Origin: Lepidurus packardi
Taxonomy: Eukaryota > Arthropoda > Branchiopoda > Notostraca > Triopsidae
Direction: 5' to 3'
NCBI GenBank assembly: GCA_023053545.1
Contig: JAKZAN010000002.1
Coordinates: 6,320,790 to 6,384,789 of the forward strand
DNA length: 64,000 nt
The notes under the pieces were generated by a model, which saw only the letters and a list, made by a program, of their open reading frames with translations, made no database searches and was not told the DNA's origin. Positions 34,211 to 48,521 of this stretch are shown in pieces. How positions within the stretch are numbered: the first letter of the stretch is position 1; the number at the start of each line of letters is the position of its first letter. The translations under genes and the position numbers were made by a program.

Positions 34211-35464
34211 CTAGTTTTCCGATTCGAATTCGGAACCGTTCGGTGCCTGACGAAAGTCAACTCTGCTCAACGAAGACCTTCCAGCTGTATTTCTTTGATT
34301 AGCTATATTTCTTTGATTACTAGGGAGTCCATTTTCCCCAACCATAGAATCGCTTGTGCAATTGCGTGCTATATGCCCTGTTTTGCGACATTTGAAACAG
34401 ACAGGGGCACCTTCGTGCGATCTAGTGCTAGGGGATAGGGAACGGCCAACCTTACCTTGCATGCTCCGAAGGTCGCTCCTAAGTTGCCGGAATCCATCGG
34501 TCATTGCGGTCGTTAATTCGCCAATGAGCTTCCTCAGGTCCTCCATTCCATCGTTGACTCCGCTCGTCGCGGCAGGTCGGGGAATCGGGGCGATCCCAGC
34601 ACAAGCACCAGCACCGACGTTGGTATAACGGCCGTAATGGGCTTCAAACAACTCGTCAACCATACCGACGCCAGCAATGGAGACACGTTTGTCAGCATTC
34701 CGGGTGACCGAGGACCACCACGCTTGCGATGCCCGTGCCCTTTCTTGACCGGCTTCGAGCTTCTTCGCTGCTTCCACGAAATCTTCTACAGTTGCTATCT
34801 CACGTTGGGCAAGTACTTCTACCATACTGGGTCGCAGGCCGCGAAACAAGTGATCCAACTTCTGGGCGTCGGGCATCTTCGAGTCCACGTCGAAGCACAG
34901 CTTGAGGATTTCAATGCTGTAAGCATTCACAGTCTCTTCTGGCCGCTGAACGCGCATTTGAAGTTCCGAGAGCTTCTTATAAGCTCTTTCTTTCGGCACA
35001 AAAGCCTTCTTGAATAAGGCTTGCAGGTCTTCCCAGCCCGGTACGCTTCGGCCTCGGTTTCGGAATTCGTTACGAAACCACGTAGACGCCACCCCTTCTA
35101 GACTTGCCCCGAAGAACCTGGCCTTATCGCCATCCATCCACTCGTTAAAATCCGTCGCTTCCTCGTAGTCGTACAGGAACTTGACGGCGTCGGAGTCGCT
35201 CTGACCATCAAAGCGCGGAATAGGTACGGCTTTCCGCAACGGTCCCCGTGCCGCTCGGAACGTGGTCCCAGGTGATGAGGACGACCCTTCTTGTGCCATG
35301 TTGACCCGTGGAGGCTTCTTTGCACACAACGTAAGTGTTGGCGGTGGGTTGACGCCACGAACCCTTAGGCTTTGTCGTAGGCTTCGGGAAACTTGTAGTT
35401 CTCGCGAATTGTCGGCGAGATCTTGACTTTCTTCGCTCATGAAGGTATAAGTCAAATCTTCCAA
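34211..35464 (-). CDS. Gag protein of Ty3/gypsy element
   Basis: 417 residues. The central part (residues about 70-270) has the retrotransposon gag capsid pattern (KFLYDYEEATDFNEW, ASTWFRNEF, LQALFKKAF, KLDHLFRGL). Near the end is one CCHC zinc knuckle (CFKCRKTGHIARNC, residues about 356-369) for RNA packaging. The start is the Met giving a frame that is open without interruption, about 70 bases after the 5' LTR. The stop overlaps the pol frame, which is -1 relative to gag. Confidence 0.9.
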   Translation of the reverse strand: MEDLTYTFMSEESQDLADNSRELQVSRSLRQSLRVRGVNPPPTLTLCAKKPPRVNMAQEGSSSSPGTTFRAARGPLRKAVPIPRFDGQSDSDAVKFLYDYEEATDFNEWMDGDKARFFGASLEGVASTWFRNEFRNRGRSVPGWEDLQALFKKAFVPKERAYKKLSELQMRVQRPEETVNAYSIEILKLCFDVDSKMPDAQKLDHLFRGLRPSMVEVLAQREIATVEDFVEAAKKLEAGQERARASQAWWSSVTRNADKRVSIAGVGMVDELFEAHYGRYTNVGAGACAGIAPIPRPAATSGVNDGMEDLRKLIGELTTAMTDGFRQLRSDLRSMQGKVGRSLSPSTRSHEGAPVCFKCRKTGHIARNCTSDSMVGENGLPSNQRNIANQRNTAGRSSLSRVDFRQAPNGSEFESEN

Positions 35465-35516
35465 GTTCAGTGCACGCTCACACGCACGATCACTGTTTTC
35501 ACTAAATCAAGGACTA

Positions 35517-35532
35517 CCCCGCATCTCCACCA
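35517..35532 (-). other. Primer-binding site, tRNA-Ala type
   Basis: Three bases after the 5' LTR the minus strand reads TGGTGGAGATGCGGGG. The plus-strand complement CCCCGCATCTCCACCA has the form of the 3' end of arthropod tRNA-Ala (CCCCGCATCTCCA plus CCA), from memory of that tRNA. This is the minus-strand DNA synthesis start. Confidence 0.7.
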
Positions 35533-35535
35533 TAA

Positions 35536-36018
35536 TGTCACGCCACTAACTCGCACACGGTATTATTTTGCAAGGCGTGTATTTCAGGGATTCCTCGATT
35601 ATAGCGAGTGATCTACAAATGGGGGTTACATAGCGTGCACGACACTAGCACAATCTCGAGCCTAACTCTTTCCTGGGACCCTTACTTCCCAACCCCCTTC
35701 CTTAGACTCTCCTCTTAGACTCTCTTCTTCCCCTTTATAACCTAACAATTATTACCCTTTTCTGGGGTTGAGAACATCTGGAAGAACTCACCCCAGACCT
35801 TAATTACTTTCAAAACGGTGTGGAAGGGCTGATGAGCTTCCCCCCTCCACCGTTATATAAACCAGAACACATACAGTTACATAAACCAGAAGGTTCACCC
35901 AATTCTGGAATCCTATACTACCCCAATAAAACGGTCAAGCCAACTAGACCGAGCTAACACTGCTGGCAAGGCCTATTGCCTTGACAGCTTTATCGCGCAT
36001 GCAAATCCTAGCGCGACA
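35536..36018 (-). repeat. 5' LTR of the Ty3/gypsy element
   Basis: 483 bp, the upstream LTR in the element's own (minus) direction. It is followed by TTA and then the primer-binding site. It contains the same TATA-like and terminal motifs as the other LTR. Confidence 0.95.
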
Positions 36019-36746
36019 ATATATTCCATGCTCATGTGATGAAAAAGAGCTCTTCCTAGACTTAAGACAACTGGCCAACGTAGGATAAACCTAATGTAGG
36101 GTGGATTTACGTTAGAAGTAAGGTAATTAACATTAAACTCCTGTCATTCGTAATACAAGAAAATTCATATTCAAAACGAAAAACAACTTTTACCTTTTTA
36201 GAAAATTTTTACCCTTTCGCACCATTACAAGTTTTACTGCTTTTAACTTTACGAACTGCTAGACGGCCTCTAACCGTAAAAGTATAACAATTCAATTCAG
36301 TGGAAAATTTCGTTGCAACCGGCAAATTACAAAGTCGTCAGAAAAAAATAGACATGTCTTTAGAAAACAAATTAAATTGCAACATTCACACCAAATTCCG
36401 TTTGTTCGGAGATGGCTTGCGAAGATAAAAGGGCAAACTGGGCAATTCCATTTGTCATGAAATCGGGTAGCCGTTCGCTGGTCGACACCCAGCATTCCCA
36501 GCTCCTCTTTGTATTTACAATACAAACAGGTCTTAGGAAAACAAAAGAGTGGAGCAGACTTTGTTCGTTACTTTGATTCGTGTAGTATTTAAACATTGTT
36601 ATATCCAATTTCACAGGTAATTGCACCATTTTCTTTCCTCCTGTATACATTAATATTATTTTTCAAGTAGTATTAGCTAGCAAGTTGACTTTTTCTTTTA
36701 AAGCTAGGTCTGGGCTTTAAAATTAGAGCCATCAAATGCCCCAAAC
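36019..36746. other. Intergenic, upstream of Ser-rich gene
   Basis: AT-rich; no gene seen. It should hold the promoter of the gene at 36747. Confidence 0.5.
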
Positions 36747-37946
36747 ATGGCATTGCACAACTGCAACACGAGTAGTACCTCACAGCGTTGCTATTGTTGT
36801 GTGCCATCGTCGTCCACGTCAAGTTGCATGTCCCACAGCCACAATGAACCCGGGCCTTTATTGGAAAACCACGCTTATGTCATGAAAGACAGCATCTTGA
36901 ATGCTGCGCTCAATGAACTTGGCATGTTAAGCGTAGCCATCACTGAGCAGCCCTCAGCTCAACGCAGTATCCAAGAAAAACGACTACGAAGTTACTCATT
37001 TAACACTGCCCACGACTCCGTCCTGTCTAGGCGAAAAGTCACCCCCTCAGCTGCAATCAACTTCCACGATCCGTTAAGCTTGGATATGAATGACAGCAAG
37101 GATCCTTCAACCGTTGCTGCAGTCCAACCGCCTAATTCGCCTGTCTCTCCTTCAGCTTGGCTCCGTGCCCAAAGCAAATCCTTACTGTTCCCTCCAAACC
37201 ACTACCAAAGTCCTCTGAGACCAGACTTGGAGCTTAATCAAACCTTAGACAACGTATCTGGAGGTATCCAGGTGCTGCACGTCAACAAAGACTACGTTCG
37301 GCCAATCTCAAGCTATTTGCCGGCAACTACGCGGGGTTACCGTGAAACAGCCCCGGAGTTCAGCGATTCTCTTGATCGAGAGAGTCATTTGCAAGTTTTG
37401 TACTCGCTGCCCAACTTGTCTTCTTCGTTAGTCATACGACCTCGCCGGATGCGCAGGAAATCGGGACCGTGTGGCAGCACCAGCAGCAGTAGCACTACCT
37501 TAAGTAGTAGCATGAATAGTATAAGTAGTATCGGTACAAGAAGCCCAGCCAAGTTTTGGCCGTACAAAATCCCTCGCCCTTGTTTAAGACGGGACATGGA
37601 GCGTGTTCGCACCCGGAGTGAAACCTTAGTAGAAGTGGACGAATCTAACCTAGAAGCCAGTACTAGTAGTGCCACTAGTAACCACAACCCTAGTACCACC
37701 CTGTTCATCTCCTCGACTGCCCCAGATAAGGAAAACATGATGAGTATTAACACAGCATTTGATGCACTGACAGTATCCTTGGCTCCTCCCATGGAATCCA
37801 AGTCAGCAGCCGAGATGAGCATCACTGACAACCATTTTCCACGCTCAAAATCCTTAGAGGAACTCACGTTAGCAGGCGAAAACAGTGGACTCCATGCTGT
37901 GGTAGATTCAGTGTCCCACAAAATCGAAAAGCTCCACGTCACATGA
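36747..37946 (+). CDS. Intronless Ser-rich protein of unknown function
   Basis: 399 residues in one exon from the first ATG (AAACATGGC, a good start context) to TGA. The protein is largely disordered: Ser/Thr/Pro-rich, with an N-terminal Cys cluster (CNTSSTSQRCYCCVPSS), basic Ser motifs that could be kinase sites (KRLRSYSF, RRMRRKSG, RVRTRSETL, PRSKSLEEL), a poly-Ser tract (SSSSTTLSSSMNSISS) and a C-terminal segment VVDSVSHKIEKLHVT that could form a short amphipathic helix. No signal peptide, membrane segment or known domain was found. It lacks introns, unlike its neighbours. Codon quality and length argue that it is a real gene; the function cannot be assigned. A distant regulatory or scaffold protein is possible. 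Two AATAAA sites (about 38349 and 38474) may end the transcript. Confidence 0.8.
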   Translation: MALHNCNTSSTSQRCYCCVPSSSTSSCMSHSHNEPGPLLENHAYVMKDSILNAALNELGMLSVAITEQPSAQRSIQEKRLRSYSFNTAHDSVLSRRKVTPSAAINFHDPLSLDMNDSKDPSTVAAVQPPNSPVSPSAWLRAQSKSLLFPPNHYQSPLRPDLELNQTLDNVSGGIQVLHVNKDYVRPISSYLPATTRGYRETAPEFSDSLDRESHLQVLYSLPNLSSSLVIRPRRMRRKSGPCGSTSSSSTTLSSSMNSISSIGTRSPAKFWPYKIPRPCLRRDMERVRTRSETLVEVDESNLEASTSSATSNHNPSTTLFISSTAPDKENMMSINTAFDALTVSLAPPMESKSAAEMSITDNHFPRSKSLEELTLAGENSGLHAVVDSVSHKIEKLHVT

Positions 37947-39072
37947 TAGAAATCGCGGTTAAAGTAGTTAGACACCTATGAGTTGAATCTAAGTTTGTTA
38001 AGCCGTCATCTTTTCTTCTTCTCTTGTGTTTCTCAAGTCTTCACTTTGTGATCTCTCTGTCATTAATTTTCTGCCCATTGCCTCCTTTTGTCTTCAATCG
38101 TGTGATGACAGTGTCGTGTAGTTAATGCAAATTCTTTGTGCAAAATATTTTCAGTCGTCGAATTTGAACCCGAAGGAAGCTGAGAAAACAAAAGCTCCAA
38201 AAAGCGTGCTCTGCGTTCGATTTTTCCTGGCTGTATAGCTAGCTGTACTCTTTCTTTTCCCTTTTTTGACATTGATCATCGTTAGGTGTGGAACGTAGTG
38301 GAAATAAAAACTTTCATTTTTAGCGTATCGGTCTCGTACAATTTCTAATAAATGGGAAGGTCCCTTTGCATTCCTTGTCGCTTGCGTATATTTTACAGTT
38401 TCACAGTTCGCACACCTTGATAACCGTCACTGTTTCCCAGAGCCTGGAAACATTGTTATTGTTCTAGCTTGGCTAATAAAAAGTTATCAAAATTTTTGGT
38501 CGTCTGGGTTTCGATGATCCAGGGTGTTGAATTTCTGAAGCTTATGAGGGGAAGTATCATAAAAGCGACTAAGTAGAACTAAAAAAAAAAAAAGTTGGGG
38601 GAAACAAACGAAGTCAAAATGTTTCGCTTGAATTGCGAAGCGGAACCAGGGCCGTCTTGCATTGCCCATCCACTTCCTTCCACTTTTATTGCTTACTTTT
38701 CTGTTTTCTGACAAGTAAGGTCCATCCAGACTATCAGGAGCCAGCGGCGACGAAATAAGAAGGTGGTACGTGGCTTTAGTAACTTTTAGTCAGTGGACCT
38801 ACTAGTTATAAGCCTTATATTTTACTAGTAACATTGCCAGACCCGTCCAGACTAGTTGACTAAAGATAACAAGTGCACAGTGGCACTCGTCATTCTGGAC
38901 ACTGCCGTGCTTCTTCTTCGGCATCAGCCACCGTTTGTTATCGATACAAATTTTTTGTAACAGACTCCCAGTTTGCGAAGATTATTCCGTCCCCTTTACC
39001 AATTTTGACTTTGTGGAGCTGCATAAATAATCTCTAGTTCGTGGTCTTTCTGTGAAGTCTATTCTAATAAGA
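37947..39072. other. Intergenic, 3' end of Ser-rich gene and upstream of tubulin
   Basis: No gene seen. Contains the candidate polyadenylation signals of the Ser-rich gene and, at about 39023, an ATAAATAA sequence about 50 bp upstream of the proposed first tubulin exon. Confidence 0.45.
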
Positions 39073-42109
<3,037 letters not shown>

Positions 42110-45100
42110 AACCTCTCATACTCGAAACAATCCGTAACTCAAAAGGATTCTATGGTTTTGATATTTCCTCGTTTTTTGTGTTTCGTTATTTTCGTTTTAT
42201 CGATCTTGATTTTTATTTGGAAAAAGATTTATTTCTGCTTACGTTGCACAATCCCACCACCTCCCACTTGCTCTTTAAATGTGATATACCATAGCAGGCT
42301 AGGTAAAACGGGACCAATTACAAGCCGGATCTGACGTTCTAACTACCCGTTTGTCATCCACTCACGATTACATTCGCAGCTCTTTAATTTTACCCGTGAT
42401 AAGCAAATGTTGATAATGTCAGAATGCCCTGGCCTGGCCGCGCCGAGCCAACCTCTTCAAGAAACCTGTAACCATGTTTGGTCATCTCTGAATGAACTAA
42501 AAGTAACGTTTGGCAAGTTCGGATGCGGATTTTGAGATCTATGAGAAACTGCTTGGCTCTTTAAATGGCTTGGCTGCAAAACTGCAATATAAGTGCTTGC
42601 CAAGTTTTCGTTTATAGCAAAATAGCGCGAAGAATAGACTTAAAGAGAAGGTGCGGCTAGCACTCGCAGTACGAGCAACGAAAGCTGCCCTTAAACCAAA
42701 AGGTGCGCCCTTGTTGCGAACGTCCTTGTTTGGAATGTGCGCCGATGATGAGATCAGAGACACTCCTTTTTGGTCCAGCGCCAATAATTCAGCATTTCTT
42801 TTCTTTTTTTAGCGTACAACCGGACTTTATTAGCTCGTGTTTCTAACTTTTGTTTCGGCTTCAAAGTTATTTACTGCCCAGCCTAGTGCTACTTTTACTT
42901 TGCTGTCGCATGCACACATGTAGTGCACTATAAATTAACAAATATAGAATTGACGAAGTGATCGAATCGTTCTTGCTGGGCAACTTTTATTACTGTCACC
43001 CTCAGTTTAAGCAAATACAGCACATGTTTCGAGTAAATTTGAGCGCAATAATTGCCCCCACTTTTTGCACTCGCCGCCTAAAGATTCCGGAATATAATAG
43101 TTATATAATGTACGCCTACATGTTGACTATCTAAAGTGAAGAAGGAACCAACATGGCAACCGAATAGAGGAATTTTCGTTGACAGGGAGCTTTTGACGTC
43201 ATAAGTTGTGGATACCTTCTGATTTAATTTTCGGTTGCACAGACAGTTAAGTGCTTTGAATAGTCGAGCAAGTGAGCGTCACAAGGTGCCTTTCCTGAGC
43301 TCGCATTTTTCGGGGAAATTGTGTTTCCTCCACCATTATATTCCCTCTAGTTTGAGGCAAAAGTCTTCTTCGAGGATCCTACTTTGCTTTACAAATTCTT
43401 AGGTAACACTTTCTCTTGCGCCTGATTTGGTATTTTTTGGGGCCCAGACGAGAGCTACTAGATATAACGTGTCAAGCCGCTGATGGCAAAAATGGGCCTC
43501 AATAAAGCATCCATCAATAACGCAAATGAGCATTTCCTTTTAAAAGTCTACGGTTTTGCTCTTCTTGGCTCCAAAGTCGACTTACTCAAATAGAAAGAAT
43601 CGTGTTTTCAGCGTCGCCATGCAAACAATTTAGGACAGGCATAAGTGAATGAATAACGCGAGGAGAGAGCAAAAAAGGAGAAAAAAAAAGAAAGAAAGAG
43701 GACGAAGGTCTGAGCGTCCGTCCCTTTTTGGATCTTAATACATCTTTACATTTTTACGTAGTCCGACTAGGATGTTGGCCTTGACAAAAGCCTACACAGT
43801 CTATCTTTCTTAACACTCCACGAGTTGGCCTCTGATATTTTTACTTTTAGCTGATACCCTCTCGGGATGCCGCTTGCTACTCTTGCATTGCTGTTTGCTG
43901 CTCTCGAAAAAAAAATGGTTGGCACCAAGGAAGCTCGTGAAAATTTGCCTCACCCCCAAACTCTGTAAAGAACTCCGTATCACCCAAGGCTGTCCCGCGG
44001 TCTAAAAAGAATGCTGTCGTTTCTGCCTTTCCGCCTACGCATCCTTAGATCAAAAAATCCAATCTTGTCTTATAACCGGATATTTCTAACAAAATGAGCC
44101 ATGTTTAGGAAAAAAGAGGGGGGTAGAGGGCATGTTATTCTATCACCCCAACTAAACACATCCTATAACGCCTGGGCTCGAGCTCTGTACCGACCTGGAA
44201 AGGTGTTCTAATGTGTACACAAAACGGTTACCGGAAGGCAGGAAGGAAGGAAGGAAGCATATCCATAGGAAGTAAACCGTTGCTGTTTGTATGCCAAAAT
44301 TTTCACCGTATATTCGTTACTTCCTTCCGGTTTCTTCCCTTCTTCGTGCAAATACCGCGCCTCATATGTGTATAAGCAGGTTTTAAAGAGTCGAACCCAT
44401 CTCACCGTTTCGGCAGTCAAGCCCTTTTCCTCTTTCCGTTTCCGACAAGTCCTTATACGCGTTCCGAACACGTGTGGTTTTCACGCAGCTGAAATCCAAC
44501 GGACAAAACAAAAAGCGTCCTATTTAGAAGCTCTGCCCTTTTGCCCAACTTGCATTGAATACAGTGTACCAGAATTTGAGCTATTATAGCGATATGAACT
44601 TGTAACTGAGGTTCTGATCCCCTTTGGGTCCTAATGCTTTTCGTTCATGCTTCAACCATGTGAATTGGGTGGGGTTAAAGATGCTTTTCTTCAGGGCAAT
44701 ACCTGAAGTGGTTTTGTTGGCTCCGTTTCTCTGCATCCGAAGGAAGTACTTCTTTCCTACTTTACAAAAAATATGGTTTCCCAAACCCTTGAACGCTGCG
44801 AATAGCTCAGCCATTCATGTAACCAGAATCGTGACAATGAATGAATTTCCCCCTCCTGGTGTTTTCTGGTCCTGTTCTGCGCTATACCGTTTATATGTGC
44901 TGCTGCTGCGAGTCGGCGGCCTCGCCACATCGCATGAATGAACGACTGAATGCGAGAACCGTTGCCGTTGTATGTGTATTGCCAAGGCTCAATGGGAACA
45001 CATGAATGGAAAATGCCTTTTGCTTATTTTCTGCTAGAGTAGGGGATAGGGGTTGGTTGCGCTCTCCTCTATACGCTCTCACACCCACTTTTCAACATCT

Positions 45101-48100
45101 TTGAAGACCCTTTTGTCGTATAAATGGGATGACATGTCCAGCAGCCTCATATAGATGAGGAAGGAGGAAGGAAGCACCAAGACGGGCAATTGGCAAACCG
45201 GAAACCCTAAATCTCTCTCTCTCTCTGTATTCTCCAATTCAATTGTTAACGATTCTATTTCGGAACCCCCGAAAAACTGTCATGTGGGAAGGTCCAGCCC
45301 ACAATAAAGAATACGCAGGAACCGGAAGTGTTCTCAAGTAATTCCCCTCTCAGTTTCCTCACTTTTTAAAAATACGCAGAATCCGTTAATGGAATAAACA
45401 AATCGGTTTCTTGTGCGAGTTTCTTTCCGTCGCAATGAAGGCGTCTCGTCTGCCCCTTATATATCACGTGTCCTAATGAATGAGTCAGGGTTTGGTTAGA
45501 GAATGTTTTAGCCAGAGTTTACTTGGCGAGATAAGCATTTTTTATAACTTCCTAGCTGTCAGAGTTATGTAAACTGCAAATAATGGCCAATAATAATTCC
45601 CCTCCGCTTTAAACCTATAAGCCTGGGTAAATTGCTATGCTGGACTGGCTTGGTTGATTTCCCACACACAGACACGTGGGATTTCGTGGGCGATGGGGTG
45701 AGCGATCGTTTCTCTAAGTCACGATGGTGATTGTACGCAACGCAATGGCGCAGCTCGATTGCAAAGACGTTCTTTTCGTCCCATTTTTTGTATTTGCTTT
45801 GCTTTCCAACATAATATAAACCGAAGAGAAATGAAAAAAGGGGGGAAACAGAGAAATCAAAGTGAAAAATTCCTGCTGACGTAGCAATTGGAAATATAAT
45901 AACTGAGCAGGTTTCTAAGGCAGCTTTCTGGCCTGCTGCTGGCACGCGTCGCAAGGGGGGACACGCCCACGCACCCAAGCAATTCGGTATAGAGCCACTA
46001 AAGCATAGATGTGGGAATCTCGTTATAACTTTTCCACGTTACCTAGGGTAGGGTGTTCTCAGCATAAAAAGCAACTTCCACATGGATTACACATCACGTG
46101 GGCGGGCAACAGTGCTTATTCTACCTTCTTTTACTTTGTATTGAAACTATATGAAACTTGGAAACACTGTTCTTATTGTATACACAATTCTAGCACCCCA
46201 GCTTTTTCCCCGATTCCCGAAAACGCTTATTCCCCAAACGTTAGTTTCCATCCCAGGGATTCCTCTTCCTTCTTTGTTTTCCTCTGCCGCCCCCGCACCA
46301 TCCAAGTGACGACACCTAATCGATACGACCAGTAACAGCCCGCTTGAGTCGCCCTTCAAGCTGCCGTTCGCTCCATCTTATCAACCCCTGTGTACTCCTT
46401 CCCACCTCCCGCGCACACATCCATTCATAAAATCCCATCACAACAGCGACCTACAGACTGTGTCTGCACGGAAATCAGGCTTTACGGGGGCTAGATGTGT
46501 GTATGTGGTAATGATTCATAACAATGCGAACGGCGTAGGCGTCGGTGAGGTTGTTATCTTATTGCTGCCGATAGGTTGTCCTTGGTCTCAATCGCTACCG
46601 AGCCAATTGGGAGAAGATAGGGCGCACAATAGTTTTGCCCATTTCACAATCAGCAGTTTTGGGACCTCCGCGTGATAACGGAAAGATGACTGTTGAGATT
46701 AGACGTTTCGTAAACAAGTTGCTTGAACGTTGCTTAGATAACTATATCGGACTACCAACATTTAGGGTGGGTGTATGGCCCCGTTTTAACTCGCAGATAA
46801 GATATAACGAGCATGGCGAAGGTTTAAAATATACCGTTGTCCAGGTACCCTCATTTCAGCGAAAGCTAGCTATCGTACGCAGAACCAGCTTGTAAAATTT
46901 GGTGACGTCTTTTGGAGTCAAACTTAGGACCCGAAACCCTTGACAACACCTCGAATTAGAAACAGCGCGTATTCACATCATCCCTCAATGTTATTGCTAC
47001 AGAAGTCGGCTTCTCGCAATAAGGGATGATACTACTTCGCATGCCAAACGATTGACTCTTTTTGAGCGGAAATCCAAATGCAGAAGTCGTAACTGGATCA
47101 AGGAAGAACAGGGAAAAAAGTCACGGTAAATGAGAAAGGAGAAGTCTATTACATATATACTAGCCGAGCCGGAAGTGAGTATTGATCCGTAGGTGCGCCC
47201 CTTTGCCGCAGCAACGGGTTCGTCTTCTTGTGTTCAGTGTGTGTATAGAGGGGCCAAGAGGGGGCGAGAGAAAGAGGGGTACAAGGTCATCCAAGTTCCT
47301 TATGTAAACGTATAGATATAAAAAAAAGCTATTGCCTATTACCCCGTCCTTCGGAGAACATAGGACTCGGAGCGTGAGCAACATAAAGTCGATAGTGAAC
47401 GCCCACGATTTTTGTCATCCATATGGCATCGCGTTCTGGATCTATCTTTAATACCTACAAGCTTCTGTCTTGGTGACTTTAACTCGGCCCTCATCTCCCC
47501 TCCTCGTAAGGCCTGGTACGCCTACGCCATTTACTTGCCCGATACTTTTTAAGATGTTCGCTACAGCTTCCAGGAGTGCATACCACCCACAATAATAATA
47601 AAGTACTCTGCGCTTCTGCTTGACGCGAGCTTGAAACTTTCTTTCAGAGCGAGTTTCCAACAGTGGGAAGTAAACAAAGGGCCCACACGACAAAGAAGTT
47701 GTCGGTGGCCGGAGTAGCAAGAGAGTGCGGAAATTCCCGCCCAAAACACGACTTGCTTTGGAGGGGTACGTGTGAAAGCCCTAAATAATTCAGGAGAAAA
47801 GCGACATTTCTAGCGGCCGATAACTTGGCGAGATGGAAGGGGTCAGTAATAACTCACCCCATATGTAGATGTTACACTTTGTGAAAACTCCCCTCCTCGC
47901 ACCCCATCTCCTTTACCCTCCGTGCCTAGGGGGTTGGATAGGGGTTAAGAAGAAGCGGGACCCTGTGGTGGTCAATGAAGGGTGATGTCATGTAATGGCC
48001 GCCGTTCCAGGGCCAATAGCAAGTCGTGGATGGGTCGATGACGTTATTTGGATCCCTCTGGCGGCCTTGTGGAAGCTGTTTTGTTCGACTTGAACGGCGT

Positions 48101-48521
48101 AGGAAGCGAAGGCAAGCCGCGCCCTTGTAGCTAGGTCTGGGAGTTCTCTTTTACTACTACGAGGACAGGCATCAGCAGGATATACCCGGGCTTGGCTGAG
48201 ACAACTTGCTTCAGAATCGACGAGCTCTTCAATCCATTCACATCGACTTCCCATCCGAAAACATCCCAAATCCGTGACAGTGTGTATCTTAACAGTCAGT
48301 GACGGCTTTTTACAACTGTTTTAAATTGTTTGATTTTAAAAATAAGTGTGTCTGTAAATGTCCGGATTTTACCGAACGAATGACACAAAGGAAGAAAACA
48401 ACCGTGTGGGAAGTTTTAGTGTGAAGCCTGACTTCTTTAAAATTTGTGGTGGTGCTCTCTCTGCTCCCGTTTCTTTCTCGCTGTCGCTCTCCATTCCAAA
48501 TTTTTAGCGTGTTCTCGGATA
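42110..48521. other. Long intergenic region, no supported gene
   Basis: About 6.4 kb, presumably with regulatory sequence for the phosphatase gene. Frames are short and domain-free. Simple repeats: GGAA-type at about 44236-44256 and CT-rich at about 45212-45226. No RNA gene was found. Confidence 0.5.

Larger units (their letters stand above)
29423..36018 (-). mobile_element. Complete Ty3/gypsy LTR retrotransposon
   Basis: A 6596-bp element on the minus strand: two 483-bp LTRs (TGTC...GACA), primer-binding site, gag, pol, no envelope gene. The flanking 4-bp ATAT (29419-29422 and 36019-36022) is the target duplication. Gag and pol are open over their full lengths and the LTRs show no difference by eye, so insertion is recent. 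Only about 250 bp separate the pol stop from the 3' LTR. The order protease, reverse transcriptase, RNase H, integrase defines Ty3/gypsy; the clade within it is not assigned. Confidence 0.95.

Noticed and set aside
46635-46895. Frame of 86 codons with protein-like composition
   Set aside because: Could not be tied to any family or to splice-compatible neighbours; kept as chance.
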